Source: Larimichthys crocea
Taxonomy: Eukaryota > Chordata > Actinopteri > Sciaenidae
Direction of reading: 5' to 3'
Length of the DNA: 64,000 nt
Assembly: GCF_000972845.2 (NCBI RefSeq)
Contig: NC_040012.1
Location: 6,356,097-6,420,096, forward strand
The notes under the pieces were generated by a model, which worked only from the letters and a program-made list of their open reading frames with translations, did no database searches and was not told the origin of the DNA. Both the position numbers and the translations under genes were made by a program. Shown here piece after piece: positions 38,346 to 50,000 of the stretch. Position 1 is the first letter of the stretch, and each line of letters starts with the position of its first letter.

Positions 38346-38425
38346 AATGACGCCCTCAGTACAGTAAACATGTTTATTTCTGCTGTGAAGTTTGGACATT
38401 TTAACATGGGGACTTATGGAGACGC
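38346..38425 (-). mobile_element. Partial copy of the dispersed repeat found at 51295-51725, inverted
   Basis: The reverse complement reads GTCTCCATAAGTCCCCATGTTAAAATGTCC, then AACTTCACAGCAGAAATAAACATGTTTAC. This is nearly identical to 51355-51415 on the + strand. Confidence 0.8.
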
Positions 38426-41400
38426 GGCTGCTCAACGTTGACAGTTTTTTGGGACTTTTGCATTGGTTTCACTTCACAGACGCGGAAGTTGACGCTTGTA
38501 ATGATTTCTCTTTGGTGAACGAATCCCATGTGCCAGAGTCAAACCAACAATGAATTGATTGCACTAACACGAATACTCTGCGTAGCTTAAGCCTGATATA
38601 GATTATTCCTCTGTGCTATAGAGCTCCATTGTTGTCTTCAAAACACATAAATTAACCACACCGTCTTCATTATAACGGAGCACAGTCAGCGTAGTTCTGC
38701 TGCAAGAAATAGAGAACTATCGAACCAAGTGTGTATGAATTCGCATCAGAAAATAGTCCCCCCAAAAATAACTATCTATAAAATTAAACTATATTTTTGA
38801 GACCCATTTATTAAAGCACAAAGATTTAGTGGCATCGAGGTAGCTCCTGTTTGCAGCGTCCTCATCTCACCAACAATTTTGGCTGCACAAACCTGCACAG
38901 AATACGAATGGCCCTAAACAAAGCCAGTGTTTATTTTGTCTATTCAGGGTTATGGTAGACTCTCTACATGAGAAGAGGAGCTGTGGTAGATATAAAAGGC
39001 TCATTCTGAGGTAACAAAAAACAGAACAATTCTTATTTAATGATGGTTATAGACTGTATATATTCAATTTCTGCTTAGCCCTTAAATCTTACATACTGGA
39101 CCTTTAAGATTTACGTCTTGGTTAGGACTTTGGGATGGAAGCTGGAAGTTGGTTTTGGTCTTTTCAAAGAGGGTTTGTTGAATGAAAAGTATCATTCAAG
39201 CAAGTTTTAAAAGAAGTTCCATAAGTTAGGAAACTTTTGCATACACTATTTTTTAAGATTAACCCTGTAAGAGTCACGTCTTTGTTTGCAGAATTCCTTT
39301 GTTTCTTGTCTTTGTTACTCTCTGGAATAAGAAGAGTATTTTTGTTCTCTGTATGACAAACACTACTTATTATTTCTTGATTATTTCTTCAGAAAACTCT
39401 GTCCAGTTGTAACAAAGTAGAGGAAATGAAACATGTCCACCCTCCATCACAGGTGGGCCCTCATGTCAGTCACCATACCCTCCATGTACGTTCTGTTTTG
39501 ATTTGACGGGCTGCAACCCGATACGCTGCGCCTCCATACATAGTTGATACTTGTCACCGTCGCTCTACAACAGGGAAGCGGGCCTGGAAAAAAAAAAAAC
39601 ATGACATGGAGGCTGTCTGGAGTTGTTTTTCTCTCCTCGCCTTTTAAAAGCACTCTGCAGCGAGCTCCTCTCTGGCCCCTAATGCACCCGGTCCATTTAG
39701 CAAAGCAGAGCTGTGAAACCCAAGATCACAGGCATGGTCAAAAACAATTTCACCCTCTGATTGAGCCAATATCCACTTTGCATTTTGCAGGAGAAACAGC
39801 AAATCTGATACGTGTTACTGTACATACAGGATCTGCATTTTGTAATCTGTTAGTGAAATGTGATTCAGCACATTTGTCACCAGTCAAAATATATAAAATA
39901 TCAGCACGTGAAACCTCACCATGTTTATTACTTCGCCAGATACCTCTACATCCTCTCCTTGACTTTGTAACCTCAACTACTAAACACACAAACTTATTAG
40001 TATGACACAGAAAACAAACATTTTCTCAGCATTTCTCAGGGGTCAGTGTTTTGGAGCGAGCATAAAGAGATGAGGCGGCTGCTCTCTGAAACCAGATCCA
40101 GTCTCGAGTGATGGGCAGTGCATGGCAGCGAGTCCTGGACGCATTAGCCCAGGCTAATGGGCTAGCTGGCTCCGAGAGGCCTGACTGTCCATTATGTGCT
40201 GCCACGGCTGGAGGAGTTTGAAGGTAAACTGCTTTTGACTGCTCTGATGTCCAACGAGCCCCTTAACTCTCACATCATTACTGTCTCTGATATTTAAATT
40301 CACAAACAAACTCGTAGCAGACGTAAGAATGATTGTTTACTGGCAATCCGTCTGTCTGCCTGTTGGGTTTAATTGAATTGGTGGGTAGATGGATAAATAG
40401 GAAGACAGATACAGAGAGACACAGACGCACAGCAGCAATAAACTGTAACTATATACTTTAATGGAGATATGACTGAATGCCATATATATATATGTATATA
40501 TGGATGTCAAGCAGGGCCACAGCAGCAGGCTCGACCAACGTCCGATCTCCTGCATGGCCACGATCCGTGAGAACCACGCCGAGATAAGCACAAAAACTCT
40601 GGGCAAGAAGTGAAGTTAGTAACATGTTGATGGGACATGAACCATGCAGTCTCATCCTACAGCAGCGTGACTAAGGGAAGCTCCAACAAAAAGTCAAGTT
40701 TTTAAAATTGTTGATGGTGTCTGCCTCCCGAACCCAAACTGGGAGTTTGTCTCACATAAGAGGAGTTGATAACTGAAAGCTCTGGCTCCTGTTCTACTTT
40801 TAGACACTAAAGGAACCACAGGGAACCCTGCATAGTGTTCGAGTGAGGTTGTAAGGTACTATGAGCTCTTTAAGAGATGATGGCCCCTAAACCATGAAGA
40901 GCTTTGTAGGTGAGCAGAAGGATTTCAAATTATATTCTTATATTTCACAGAATGCAGAGAAGTTAAAATTGGATCTGTCTACCTACAGCTACCGCTAAAT
41001 AATATACAGCAGTACGCTTGAAGATGAAAAGAACCAGACGAGTACTTTGAATGAATTCCACCTAATCTGTCTTTTTTATGTAATTTGACAGTCACAGAAA
41101 ATCGCTGGCTGACGTGTTCTCTGCTTCGCTGAAAAGGTGATTGTTAATGGTTTGATTGAAGGTGGATAATGTGGGCAGTTTTCTGTCCTTGCAGCGAGGT
41201 TCAGGACGTTTTGGCACCGGTTCTCGAGTGAAGCGTATTTGGTGGTGGTGGTGGGGGGGGGGTTAAAAAGGCCACCGAGATGGCAGGGATCCCCGTGATG
41301 AATGGCTCTTTAAGTTGAGAGAAGTAGATTGATCTGTATCCCTTCTGCTGCATGCAAAGCCAACAGACATTTTGGAGGGAGGGAGTAATAGAACAGAAAG

Positions 41401-42625
41401 AGAGAGAGAGAAGCTGCAGGGGGTTTTTTTTTGTTTTTTTGATGTATACTGCAGGACTTTGGAGGATGTGCCATAGAGGGTGCTGTTGCATTAATCAAAT
41501 CTGGAGGTGATAAATGCATGAATAAGACAGCCAAGAATGAGAATGAAGGGCAGTGTTTTAGTGGAAGAAAAGGTTGTTTCAGTCTCCAGGATTACTCATA
41601 ATATCATCCATGAAACAGCCGAGCATCATAATATCCATGTTTGATTACAGTTATATTGTTTCAGGGTTTAACAGATATCATTGCAACACTTTAAAAAAAC
41701 AAACTTTTAAATGAAAAAGTGCAAAATAAAAAAAAACATTCCGACTCGCTGTTTGCAGGAATAATTTATTCCTGTAAACGGATGACTTTGCAAAACTGTC
41801 AAGGATCATTGGTGCCACCTATTGATCATGTTGAGAATTTTAATCCCTCTCAAAGATGCACAAGATCAGTTTCATACCTGCTTGGTTAAATAATGAAAGT
41901 GAAGCTCAGTTTCTTCGTGCAAGCTGCAGAATGTGTAACACCACGATATCCTCTCAGCCGGATCGGCAGACAGAAAAGGAGAACTACATCTGTGTACAAT
42001 GGCCGGGCGACCTTTGGCTCTGATGCGGGGAATCAGTGACACTTGCATACCGAGCTGTCAGGGCGGCTGCACGGCCTCTCCCTGCGCCTCTGTGGTACGA
42101 GCGGTATCACACAGGAAATGCAGAGGAGCTAATTATGTTGAGTAAGTCTGAAGTGCCTCCACTCCAAAACAAGTGTTTCACTTTGAAAGGATATAAATAA
42201 TTATCCAGATGATCTGTTCAGAGGAAGTCACACTATGTTCTCTTATATGAAAGGTTCAGCTGAGGTTTTGTTAAACTGATACTTAAAAGTCCAGTTTGTC
42301 AGATTTAGGAGGCTTTTACAGAACATGGCAGAAATTATTAGTGTATAATTACCTGGAAATAAGAGTCATTATGTTTTTGTAAGCTTAGAATGAGACTTTT
42401 ATATCTGCAGAGGGTGATTCGAGGGGGTTACAATACAGCAGGAGATGCCACCTACACACTTTAAGTAAGTTTCACTGACACAGCTTTAAAAAACACAAAT
42501 ATCCTCTCACATCCAGGACTGCGTGTCATCGCTCTCAGACATATCTACATGGACGAAAGCGCTCCATCTCCAGCTGAACCTCTCAGTGACCTAACAACAT
42601 CAACATCAAAATCAACTCCGAGTCA

Positions 42626-42835
42626 TAATTGATGACCAATAACCTTCTCTGATCACGTTGCCTCGGTTGCCCGGGCTGACTCAAAATTCTAACCGACTCC
42701 TGATTCAGGCTGTGATCATCTAACGCCTTCCTGACGGGCCTCCAGATTAGGGGCGTCCGTCTCTACCTTCAAAAACCTCCTGAAGACCCAGCTCTTACTT
42801 ACGTACCTCCTCTCATACTACTACCAAAAACTAAA
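42626..42835 (+). mobile_element. LINE 3' fragment, second copy
   Basis: It shares with 13545-14035 (reverse complement) the blocks GACCAATAACCTTCTCTGATCAC, GACTCCTGATTCAGGCTGTG, CTTCCTGACGGGCCTCC, and GGGGCGTCCGTCTCTACCTTCAAAAACCTCCTGAAGACC. The last encodes the [11 protein letters not shown] motif of LINE C-termini. It is deleted between these blocks relative to the other copy. Confidence 0.75.
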
Positions 42836-45563
42836 CGTGCTAAATCTTGTATTGTATGCATGTATTGTATGTAATACTTAGGATGCCGTCTTGTTTTGTC
42901 TGTCCAAAATTCAGAGATATTCAGTTTATTATATTGTTAAGACGAGGAGAGGCACGTTGGAAAGTCGATAATCGCTCTAAATTCCATACTTACATACAGA
43001 ACATGATACACACTAATCCTTTAAAAATGTTTTGCAGTTAGCATACAAGAAATGTAATATTTTTGCTTTAAACTCACAGGAAGTGATGCGATACACGTGC
43101 CGTCTGATAGCAAAGCCTCTAACACTTCACCACAAATAAAAGCAAAGTGGCAGTCATGCCATTAGCAATTTAATTTAATGTTTAGCACTTCCACACCCAG
43201 TCTCCATTTCTTTTATGCGTTGGCAAAACATCAACGGCACACTCCGAAATCAAGTGTTATTAGCGTGTATTCTCATTTTCAAAGTACACCTTATTACAAA
43301 AAAACAAAATGTTCCACCCACGATGATTTTAATTACAATAATTTCAACACTCAGAGCTCCTTTTTTTTTTTTTTCCAAAGAAATGTACCACAAAGGATGA
43401 AGTAAAAATCCTTCAAACAGTGTCGACGCTCACCAGAATAGTTGCTACAACAAGCTGCTTTCATGCAAAGTGATGTTCATCATCCAAAAGCTTTTTTTTA
43501 TTATTTTATGGAAAGCATTGTTCTGACTGAGGCCAGCTGCTGAGGGACAACAGCAGAAAAAAAATAAAGGATTTCATTTATTTTTCAGGCGCACAGCGAG
43601 AGTTGTTGTGGTGTAGATGGCAGCGAAACGGTGGCACACAAACCCACTGTCATACTCTTTGTGCTGTTTTTCATACTTTTATAATAGCTTCTTTTTGAAC
43701 AACACATATTTGGGTTGTTCTTGAAACTTTTTGTGTTTTTGTGTGACACCAGATCATTTTCCAACTAACTCTGAGAAAGAAGTCTTTCTCTGCAATGTTT
43801 TCTCTGATGTAACTCGTCTACCAGCAGCAGCTTCTCTCTCCTGCTTTCGTTATCTATTATTTTCATCCTTATATTATTTGGAAATGTGTTTTATTATGTA
43901 TTCATGTTTTATTTTATGTTGTTCATATTCGTTGTGTGTAAAGCTAACTGAGTTTACGTTGTATGAAAAGCGCTCTATAAGTCATTTTGATCTGATATTA
44001 TACGTGCATTCGAGTGTTTCTAGTTGTCATGTTAATTGCTGCATTAAAGAAAGATTCGAGTATGAACAATGCGGCAGTTGTCGAGTAAATCCTCTGATTG
44101 TTTCTACATTTAGTCTCAGTCCCCAGTCTGGACTTGAACAGGACTGGACCTGAGTCTGAAAGTCGCCTCGGATGATCTTCACTACAGTTTTGAATAACAA
44201 TGATTTAGAGGACAAAAAAAGACTCAGCTCTTGCAGACAATGCTATATGAGAGCTGCAGGCACTAAATAAGTCACTGCCACTTAGGAAAATAAGAGAGGT
44301 CGCATAGCTGCAGCCAAGATTGAACGTTGTGTCAGCACAGTGTGTTAAACCACACTCCCAGGCTTGGCTGTTTCTGGTGTTGGTTCAACCAAGGTCTTGC
44401 AGGAGTGCCTATCTTTTTTTATTGGCTGTTTACGAAGCATAAAACGCCCTTCTCAACACCTTCATTGACCATCACAGGCTCCTCTAAAGCTAAGGCTACA
44501 AGAGTACATCAACGGAAACTTAAAACGAGATCACGAGGCCCTTTTAATGATGTTCGATCTATGTTGGCACGTTTCTCCTCAGATTAGACGTGAAACAAGT
44601 AACGGTCTTGCCAGTACTGCTCTCAAGTGTCTCCACGGTACATCAGAAGATGATTTTTCTTTGCCATCCGCTGTACATTTCCATTATCTACACACAAAAA
44701 AGAGACTGAGAGATACTTGAAACATCCAAAAAGGGAAAGCACTTATATTTCTTCAGACTAAGCTTTTGCCTGCGTCATTATTTGACGCAGATGCGAGAAG
44801 CAAATGATGATTTTGACGTTAACTGGTTACCTTGGAGGATTTTGCACATTATCATAACGGACGTTAAGGATAGTGATCGGCTGTCGTGTTGAGTAAGGCT
44901 TTGATTTCTCTCTTTGGTGCACAGCTTTAAGTGCACTGCTTTTCATAGAATAAAATAGAAAAATATGAAGGCTGGAGGCTTCACAGTTTGTGTTAAAAGG
45001 CGGAGAATAAATTATTCAGCTTTTGTTTGTGGGAAAACATGAGATGTGACTCTGAACAAACAGACGGCCATGAACTTGAAAAATGCCAAAATTGAACATT
45101 TCTGTTGTAGCTATATCAGAACCAAATGTTAAATCTGTGAGAGGTTTGTAAAAAAAACATACAAGAAAATGAAGGACAGGACTAATATTTCCTGCTTTCT
45201 ATGTTTGCAGCATGGATGTTTGCAGTAATTATAACTCGCCTGCATTTGAGAACGAGTTAATCAAATCTGAATGAGGTAGGTCTACCGAGTGTAATGAACG
45301 GAGCCTCTAATACCCCAAATGTTACGTGATGAGTTTTAAATATCTGGAAACATAATTATGTAAATACACCAGTGGTTTCCAAACTCTTTGACTTGTGAAC
45401 CACTGAAATAAAATTTAAAAAAAGGGGGTTACATATATCCGTTGGTTATGGATCAGATCAACATAAGAGCGAAAGATTTTGGTGTTACTTTCATGATTTT
45501 TTTGTAAAACCTTCAAGTAATTTATAAGAAATAATGCAAAGAATGTTAAATGTCAGAAACATC

Positions 45564-45737
45564 GATCCATCTTCTACAACTGCTCATCTTCATGAAAACC
45601 ATTTACACCTACGGGCAATTTAGAGTCATAAATCAACCTGAGTGTCTTTGGTAGAGTACCCGGAGAGAGAGACTCTTCATGGAAAGATCCTAGTCGGGGT
45701 TCTTGCTGTGAGGCGACAGCGCTAACCATGCCGCCCC
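45564..45737 (+). mobile_element. Teleost dispersed repeat (ATCCAT...GCCGCCCC type), 5'/internal deleted copy
   Basis: It contains GATCCATCTTCTACAACTGCTC, CACCTACGGGCAATTTAGAGTCA, GTACCCGGAGAGAG and CTGTGAGGCGACAGCGCTAACC. The same ordered blocks are in the fuller copy at 58726-59006. Confidence 0.8.
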
Positions 45738-46132
45738 ATGTCAGAAACTATAAATATAATTTACCGGAGCATAATGTTGTTTTTTGGCTTTAGAGATGGT
45801 ATTGGCAGTTAGTTAGGTTCATCACTTTGGTTCAGAAAGTTCTCAACAACCATTAGACACAGTTTTGTGAAACATTCATGGTTCCCAGATGATGAACCCT
45901 AACGTCTAAAGGTGGTTGCCTGACATTTCCTCTATCGCCACCATGACATGCAAGATAAATATGATGAGGTAGCATCATCTGTCCATAAATGAAGGAGCTT
46001 GGATGAGGCAGATAAACAGCGAGAGGTCTCGCAACACAAATTATAAGGATCAGAATTCATGTTAATTAATGTTAAACATGACTTTAACGATCCCCAGACT
46101 TCACGTCATTGGGTTTGGTTTAAACCTGTAAA

Positions 46133-46182
46133 TCTAGATTAGATTAGAGATACTTTATTTATCCCTGAAGGGAAATTGTATA
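46133..46182. repeat. Fragment with ACTTTATTTATCCCTGAAGGGAAATT
   Basis: This motif is the recurring end of a common fish transposable element family. Only about 45 bases are recognisable. Confidence 0.5.
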
Positions 46183-46976
46183 ATGTCAGTACATGTTAAC
46201 ATGCTTACACTCTAAACCAAGATGTTCAATGACGTAAATATTAAACCTGTTAAACATCAGCGCGTTATTGTGAGCGTGTTAGCGTGACATTTGATGATGA
46301 AGATGCTTTTGTTGCCTCTCAAGCTGCTTCAACCTACTGTAATGTGCCACTTTGCTGTAACATTTTTTTAAAGATCTTTGTTCATGGTCTATTTTTTGTA
46401 TAACAGTCCTTGAAAAACCTGAATACTGACCTTCACAGCCATGCCTCGATGATGTCTTTTCTAAATATCAAAGTGGGAATATCTACTCGGGTCATTCGTC
46501 ACAAAGTCCTCAGAAATTCTTCAATATTACATTCTTACATTCAGAATTAGAAAGTTAAAATATCCGTTTAATATTGAACATATATGTAATTATACCTCGA
46601 TAGCTCATTAAAAAAACCTTTGTCTGCACTGTATGAGTTTGGGCCACTCTTTATATTTATCCTTTATACTACAAGTTAACAGCACTTACACATAAATGCA
46701 ACAGTAAAAATATAAGTACTAGCTCTGGTACTCTAAGTAAAGTACCCTGTAACAGTGTATTTATACAAGGATTTATACTGAATACTACAAAATGATCATA
46801 CAGTCAATAGACTATGTCAGTGCTCATTTAAAATTTTCTGCACTGGACTAATTGACCAAAGGCCTTGGCATCGAGCTGTTTAACGAACAATGTAAATTGG
46901 GCTTATCTGGGTCAGTGCATGTTACCGCTGCGGGTCATATCTGAGTAAAAAAGAAGTTTGTCTGTTCCTGTTTTAG

Positions 46977-47059
46977 AATCAGCGTCTCAGGCTGCAAGAC
47001 GACGCCGGGCCAGACTTTCATGACCCAGACCGATGTGTTCATGGTACCACAGCGTTTAG
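46977..47059 (+). other. Exon-like segment with strong splice sites
   Basis: A pyrimidine tract and TGTTCCTGTTTTAG precede it, and TTTAG|GTAAGTGCC follows it. The enclosed 83 bases are GC-richer than the flanks and open in two forward frames. It may be a 5' leader exon of the PRR16-like gene 6.9 kb downstream or an exon of an unseen gene. No homology was recognised, so it is not called as coding. Confidence 0.35.
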
Positions 47060-50000
47060 GTAAGTGCCATGTCAACAGGATGTTTTTGTTTTTCTTTCTT
47101 GTGTCATTGTGTAGCCGCTGGCTGCGGTTTCAGTGTTTGTGTCTGGACTTGTAAACACTTTCCTAACTTAAGTTTTTGACCTCTGGACATTTCTGGATCT
47201 TGTCATAACTTTTTTAAACAACATGGCTCTGTGGTGTACGTATTTTAGGTCCACTGCTATGATCCAGACCGAAATATCCCAACAACTATGCTATGAAAAC
47301 TAATTTTTGCTCAAAACACTGCAACTTAGTGGCCTCGCAGAGCTACTAATGTGGTAACTCTTGCTCAAAGTTTTCTTTTACTTCACCTGATCCATCTTTT
47401 TAAAAGCCCACTTCAGCCTTACAAGCAGTTTTAGTTGTTAAACTATGTAATTTTCCTTCAAGCATTGATTTTTTTTTAGAATTAATGCAAAACTCTCCAG
47501 ACTGATCTCCATCTTTGTTCATCCTTCAGAGAAGGTTTTAATTTGACAAGAGGAAATACGTACCATTTATCACTCGGAGGAGGATTTGCTCTGCTTTGAG
47601 TCTTGACGTGGTCTCAACACGTGGTCTCCTCTTCAGCTCACATGGACCTCGTCTTAGAATTGGCTTACGCCCGTCTGAGGCAGTCTTACCTACAAACATG
47701 CCCTTGGATTTGCTGTAACGTGTCCTTTTGTGCTGTCAGTGGAGAGCTGATAACCCCCCCACCTCATCCCTCCCATCTATACCTGCTATATGTCTCTCTT
47801 TCCCCCTTGTCACAATCTAAGAGCGAAACCAGGTGAACACAAGCGCTTTTTTTTTCCTGCCGTCTTCTTGTCCTCACAGCAAGTGCGATCTCACGCCAGC
47901 AGGGCAAAAAAAATAAAAAGAATCACTTCATTCCCATTTTCATACTGTCAGCCATGGCAACAGCTTTCTGTGAGCCAACTCAGCTGTGCTTCTCAAGGCA
48001 ACGCTCGCTCTCCCTTTCCCTTCGTCATTATCCCGTCCATTAGTGCTATTTGCCATTGTTATTTGGGTCCCAGGCCTTCTTTTAACAGCAGACTCCCTTG
48101 TAGCGTCCTTGATATTCGCCAGATACGGACAAATTTGCTCCGGCACCCTGAGGTCTTTTACGCTTTGTGTGCAAATTCACCGTCTGAGCAATTTTGCATG
48201 TAATAATAAGTGACCATTTAAAATAGTCTCAAGGTCTAAGAGCTGTAGATTTTATTTTAATTATAATGAAGATGTATTGACTAAAGTTTCTCTTTCGACA
48301 GTCATTTTCCAACCTTGCACAAAGAATAGAAGAATAAAATCTAGTCTATTTCTTTTGCCCTTTGAAGCAAGAACACATTCAGTCTCTCGGCTTCCAGCGT
48401 CACACTGAAACCATTTTGTTCTCTCACAAAAACTCAAGGACTAACTTATCTCATGAATTGCATGACGCAGCGTTTCTGTGGCACGATGATGCAACTGGAT
48501 TTCCTGGCTTGGAAATGGGAATTGTTTCATAATCCTCTTTGGAACAACCTAACCATTGTGTTCCCAAAAAGCAGGACATGCACCGACACATCAAGCACTT
48601 GATATAAGATATGACCTCACTGGGTTTTAGATCTCACATGGTCTTCTGTAAAATAGGCTCGACACTGTCACTAGTTACTATCCCACGGTGGAGAAATCAC
48701 TTCTGACTGCAGTTTTTCTGGCCGCTTTCTCTCGCCTGAGCGAGTCCAATCTCACTTCAAACGGTTTTTTGGACATTAAGCACCTTTTAAAGTGCAACCA
48801 AGAAGGTGAATTGACTTAATTTGTGTGATTTTTCGCCCGTTTTTGACACTTTCAGTACACCATCGCTCAGCATTACTCTATTTCCTCTTACCATAAAAAG
48901 AACATAATCTAATTTCAGGGCTAGATGAAAATCTTGCTGTTTCATGGTGGCATGACGTCTCCTCAGGAAATGCTATAATTTACTCACAATAGGAGATCAT
49001 TTGGGAGTGAAATTAGATTGACCTCATCTACAGATGCAGGAACCGTTCATCCTCATTAAAGCAGCCTGACTGTGCAAAATACCAGGGATACTCTGTCTGT
49101 CTCTTGATTTCTTGATAAACGACATGAAAGCAGATAAAAGCCATTATCCATCATTGATTTTCCATGTGAAAGTCGTAGCCGTTTTCAGGGAGAAGGTGTA
49201 GATAAAGAGACTCCCTCATGTTTTATACATTCAGTGGACCTTAAAGCACCGAGCAGCTGCACGAAGGAAGTGTCTGTTTCTTTTTATCTTGAATGTGCAG
49301 CGTTATAATGAATGTGAATTTAAAATACTCAAGTTGCATTTAGTCTGCTCTAAAGTTCGCAGTAGCACACCATGATATCTTTATCATAGAGAACTCATTA
49401 AACACATTGTATCTGTGCGCTGGTGTGATACGTGAGTCACTTTCACATATCAAGAAATGACACATACATCACTGTCACGACCTGCCGACTCAAGTTTGCT
49501 CCATAAAACTAAGAAAGGTTAAAACAGTCCTCCACAGATCCTTCGAGGTTTTCTTGAAGAGTTATATGTCATGTTTTGGTGTCCAGTCTAAATGTTAAAC
49601 TAAATTTAAGACTCCAGTAAGGTAGGTAGTCTGGTCTAGTCCACTTTTCTTTTGATCAGATGGTTCCAGATTTAAATTTAAACACAATTTTCTTAAAGTT
49701 TTTGTGCAGTTTGTTGTCTATACTTGGCTCATTTTGTTAACCTATATTTCTTAAATAGTTATTTGTATCAGTATCGAAGTTATTCCAGGATCTGTCTTAG
49801 AAGACGCCATATATTAGACACAATGAAATACTGAGACGGACAGATTGAGACAAGAAAGATGTTATTAGCTCTTCCAATATGATCAGCTGCTCCATGAGCT
49901 TTATTTCCTTTAGATTCAGCTTCTGTTGGTGCTTGTATACCAACTGATCTGGTCTTTTTGTTGTTGTTGTTGTTGTTGCTCCTTTAAGGTAATTAAAATG

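Larger units (their letters stand above)
32710..46976. other. Intergenic desert between myo9b and the PRR16-like gene, part 1
   Basis: About 14 kb without a convincing exon. It holds simple repeats (AC/TA/AC run at about 34860-34915, TA run near 40482-40500), G-rich purine sequence at 37856-37965, and decayed mobile elements listed separately. Segment 40690-40990 (CTGATAACTGAAAGCTCTGG-like, then AAGAGCTTTGTAGGTGAGCAGAAGG) is another probable teleost dispersed repeat. Open frames such as 39544-40005 and 43731-44153 have no protein-like features. Confidence 0.6.

Noticed and set aside
39544..40005. 153-codon forward open frame
   Set aside because: Composition is that of random translated intergenic DNA, with no conserved motif and no good flanking splice sites.
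43731..44153. 140-codon forward open frame
   Set aside because: The Cys/Phe/Leu-rich translation comes from T-rich DNA. Part of it has the 'GAAAAGCGCTCTATAAGT' look of a repeat end. Nothing protein-like is seen.
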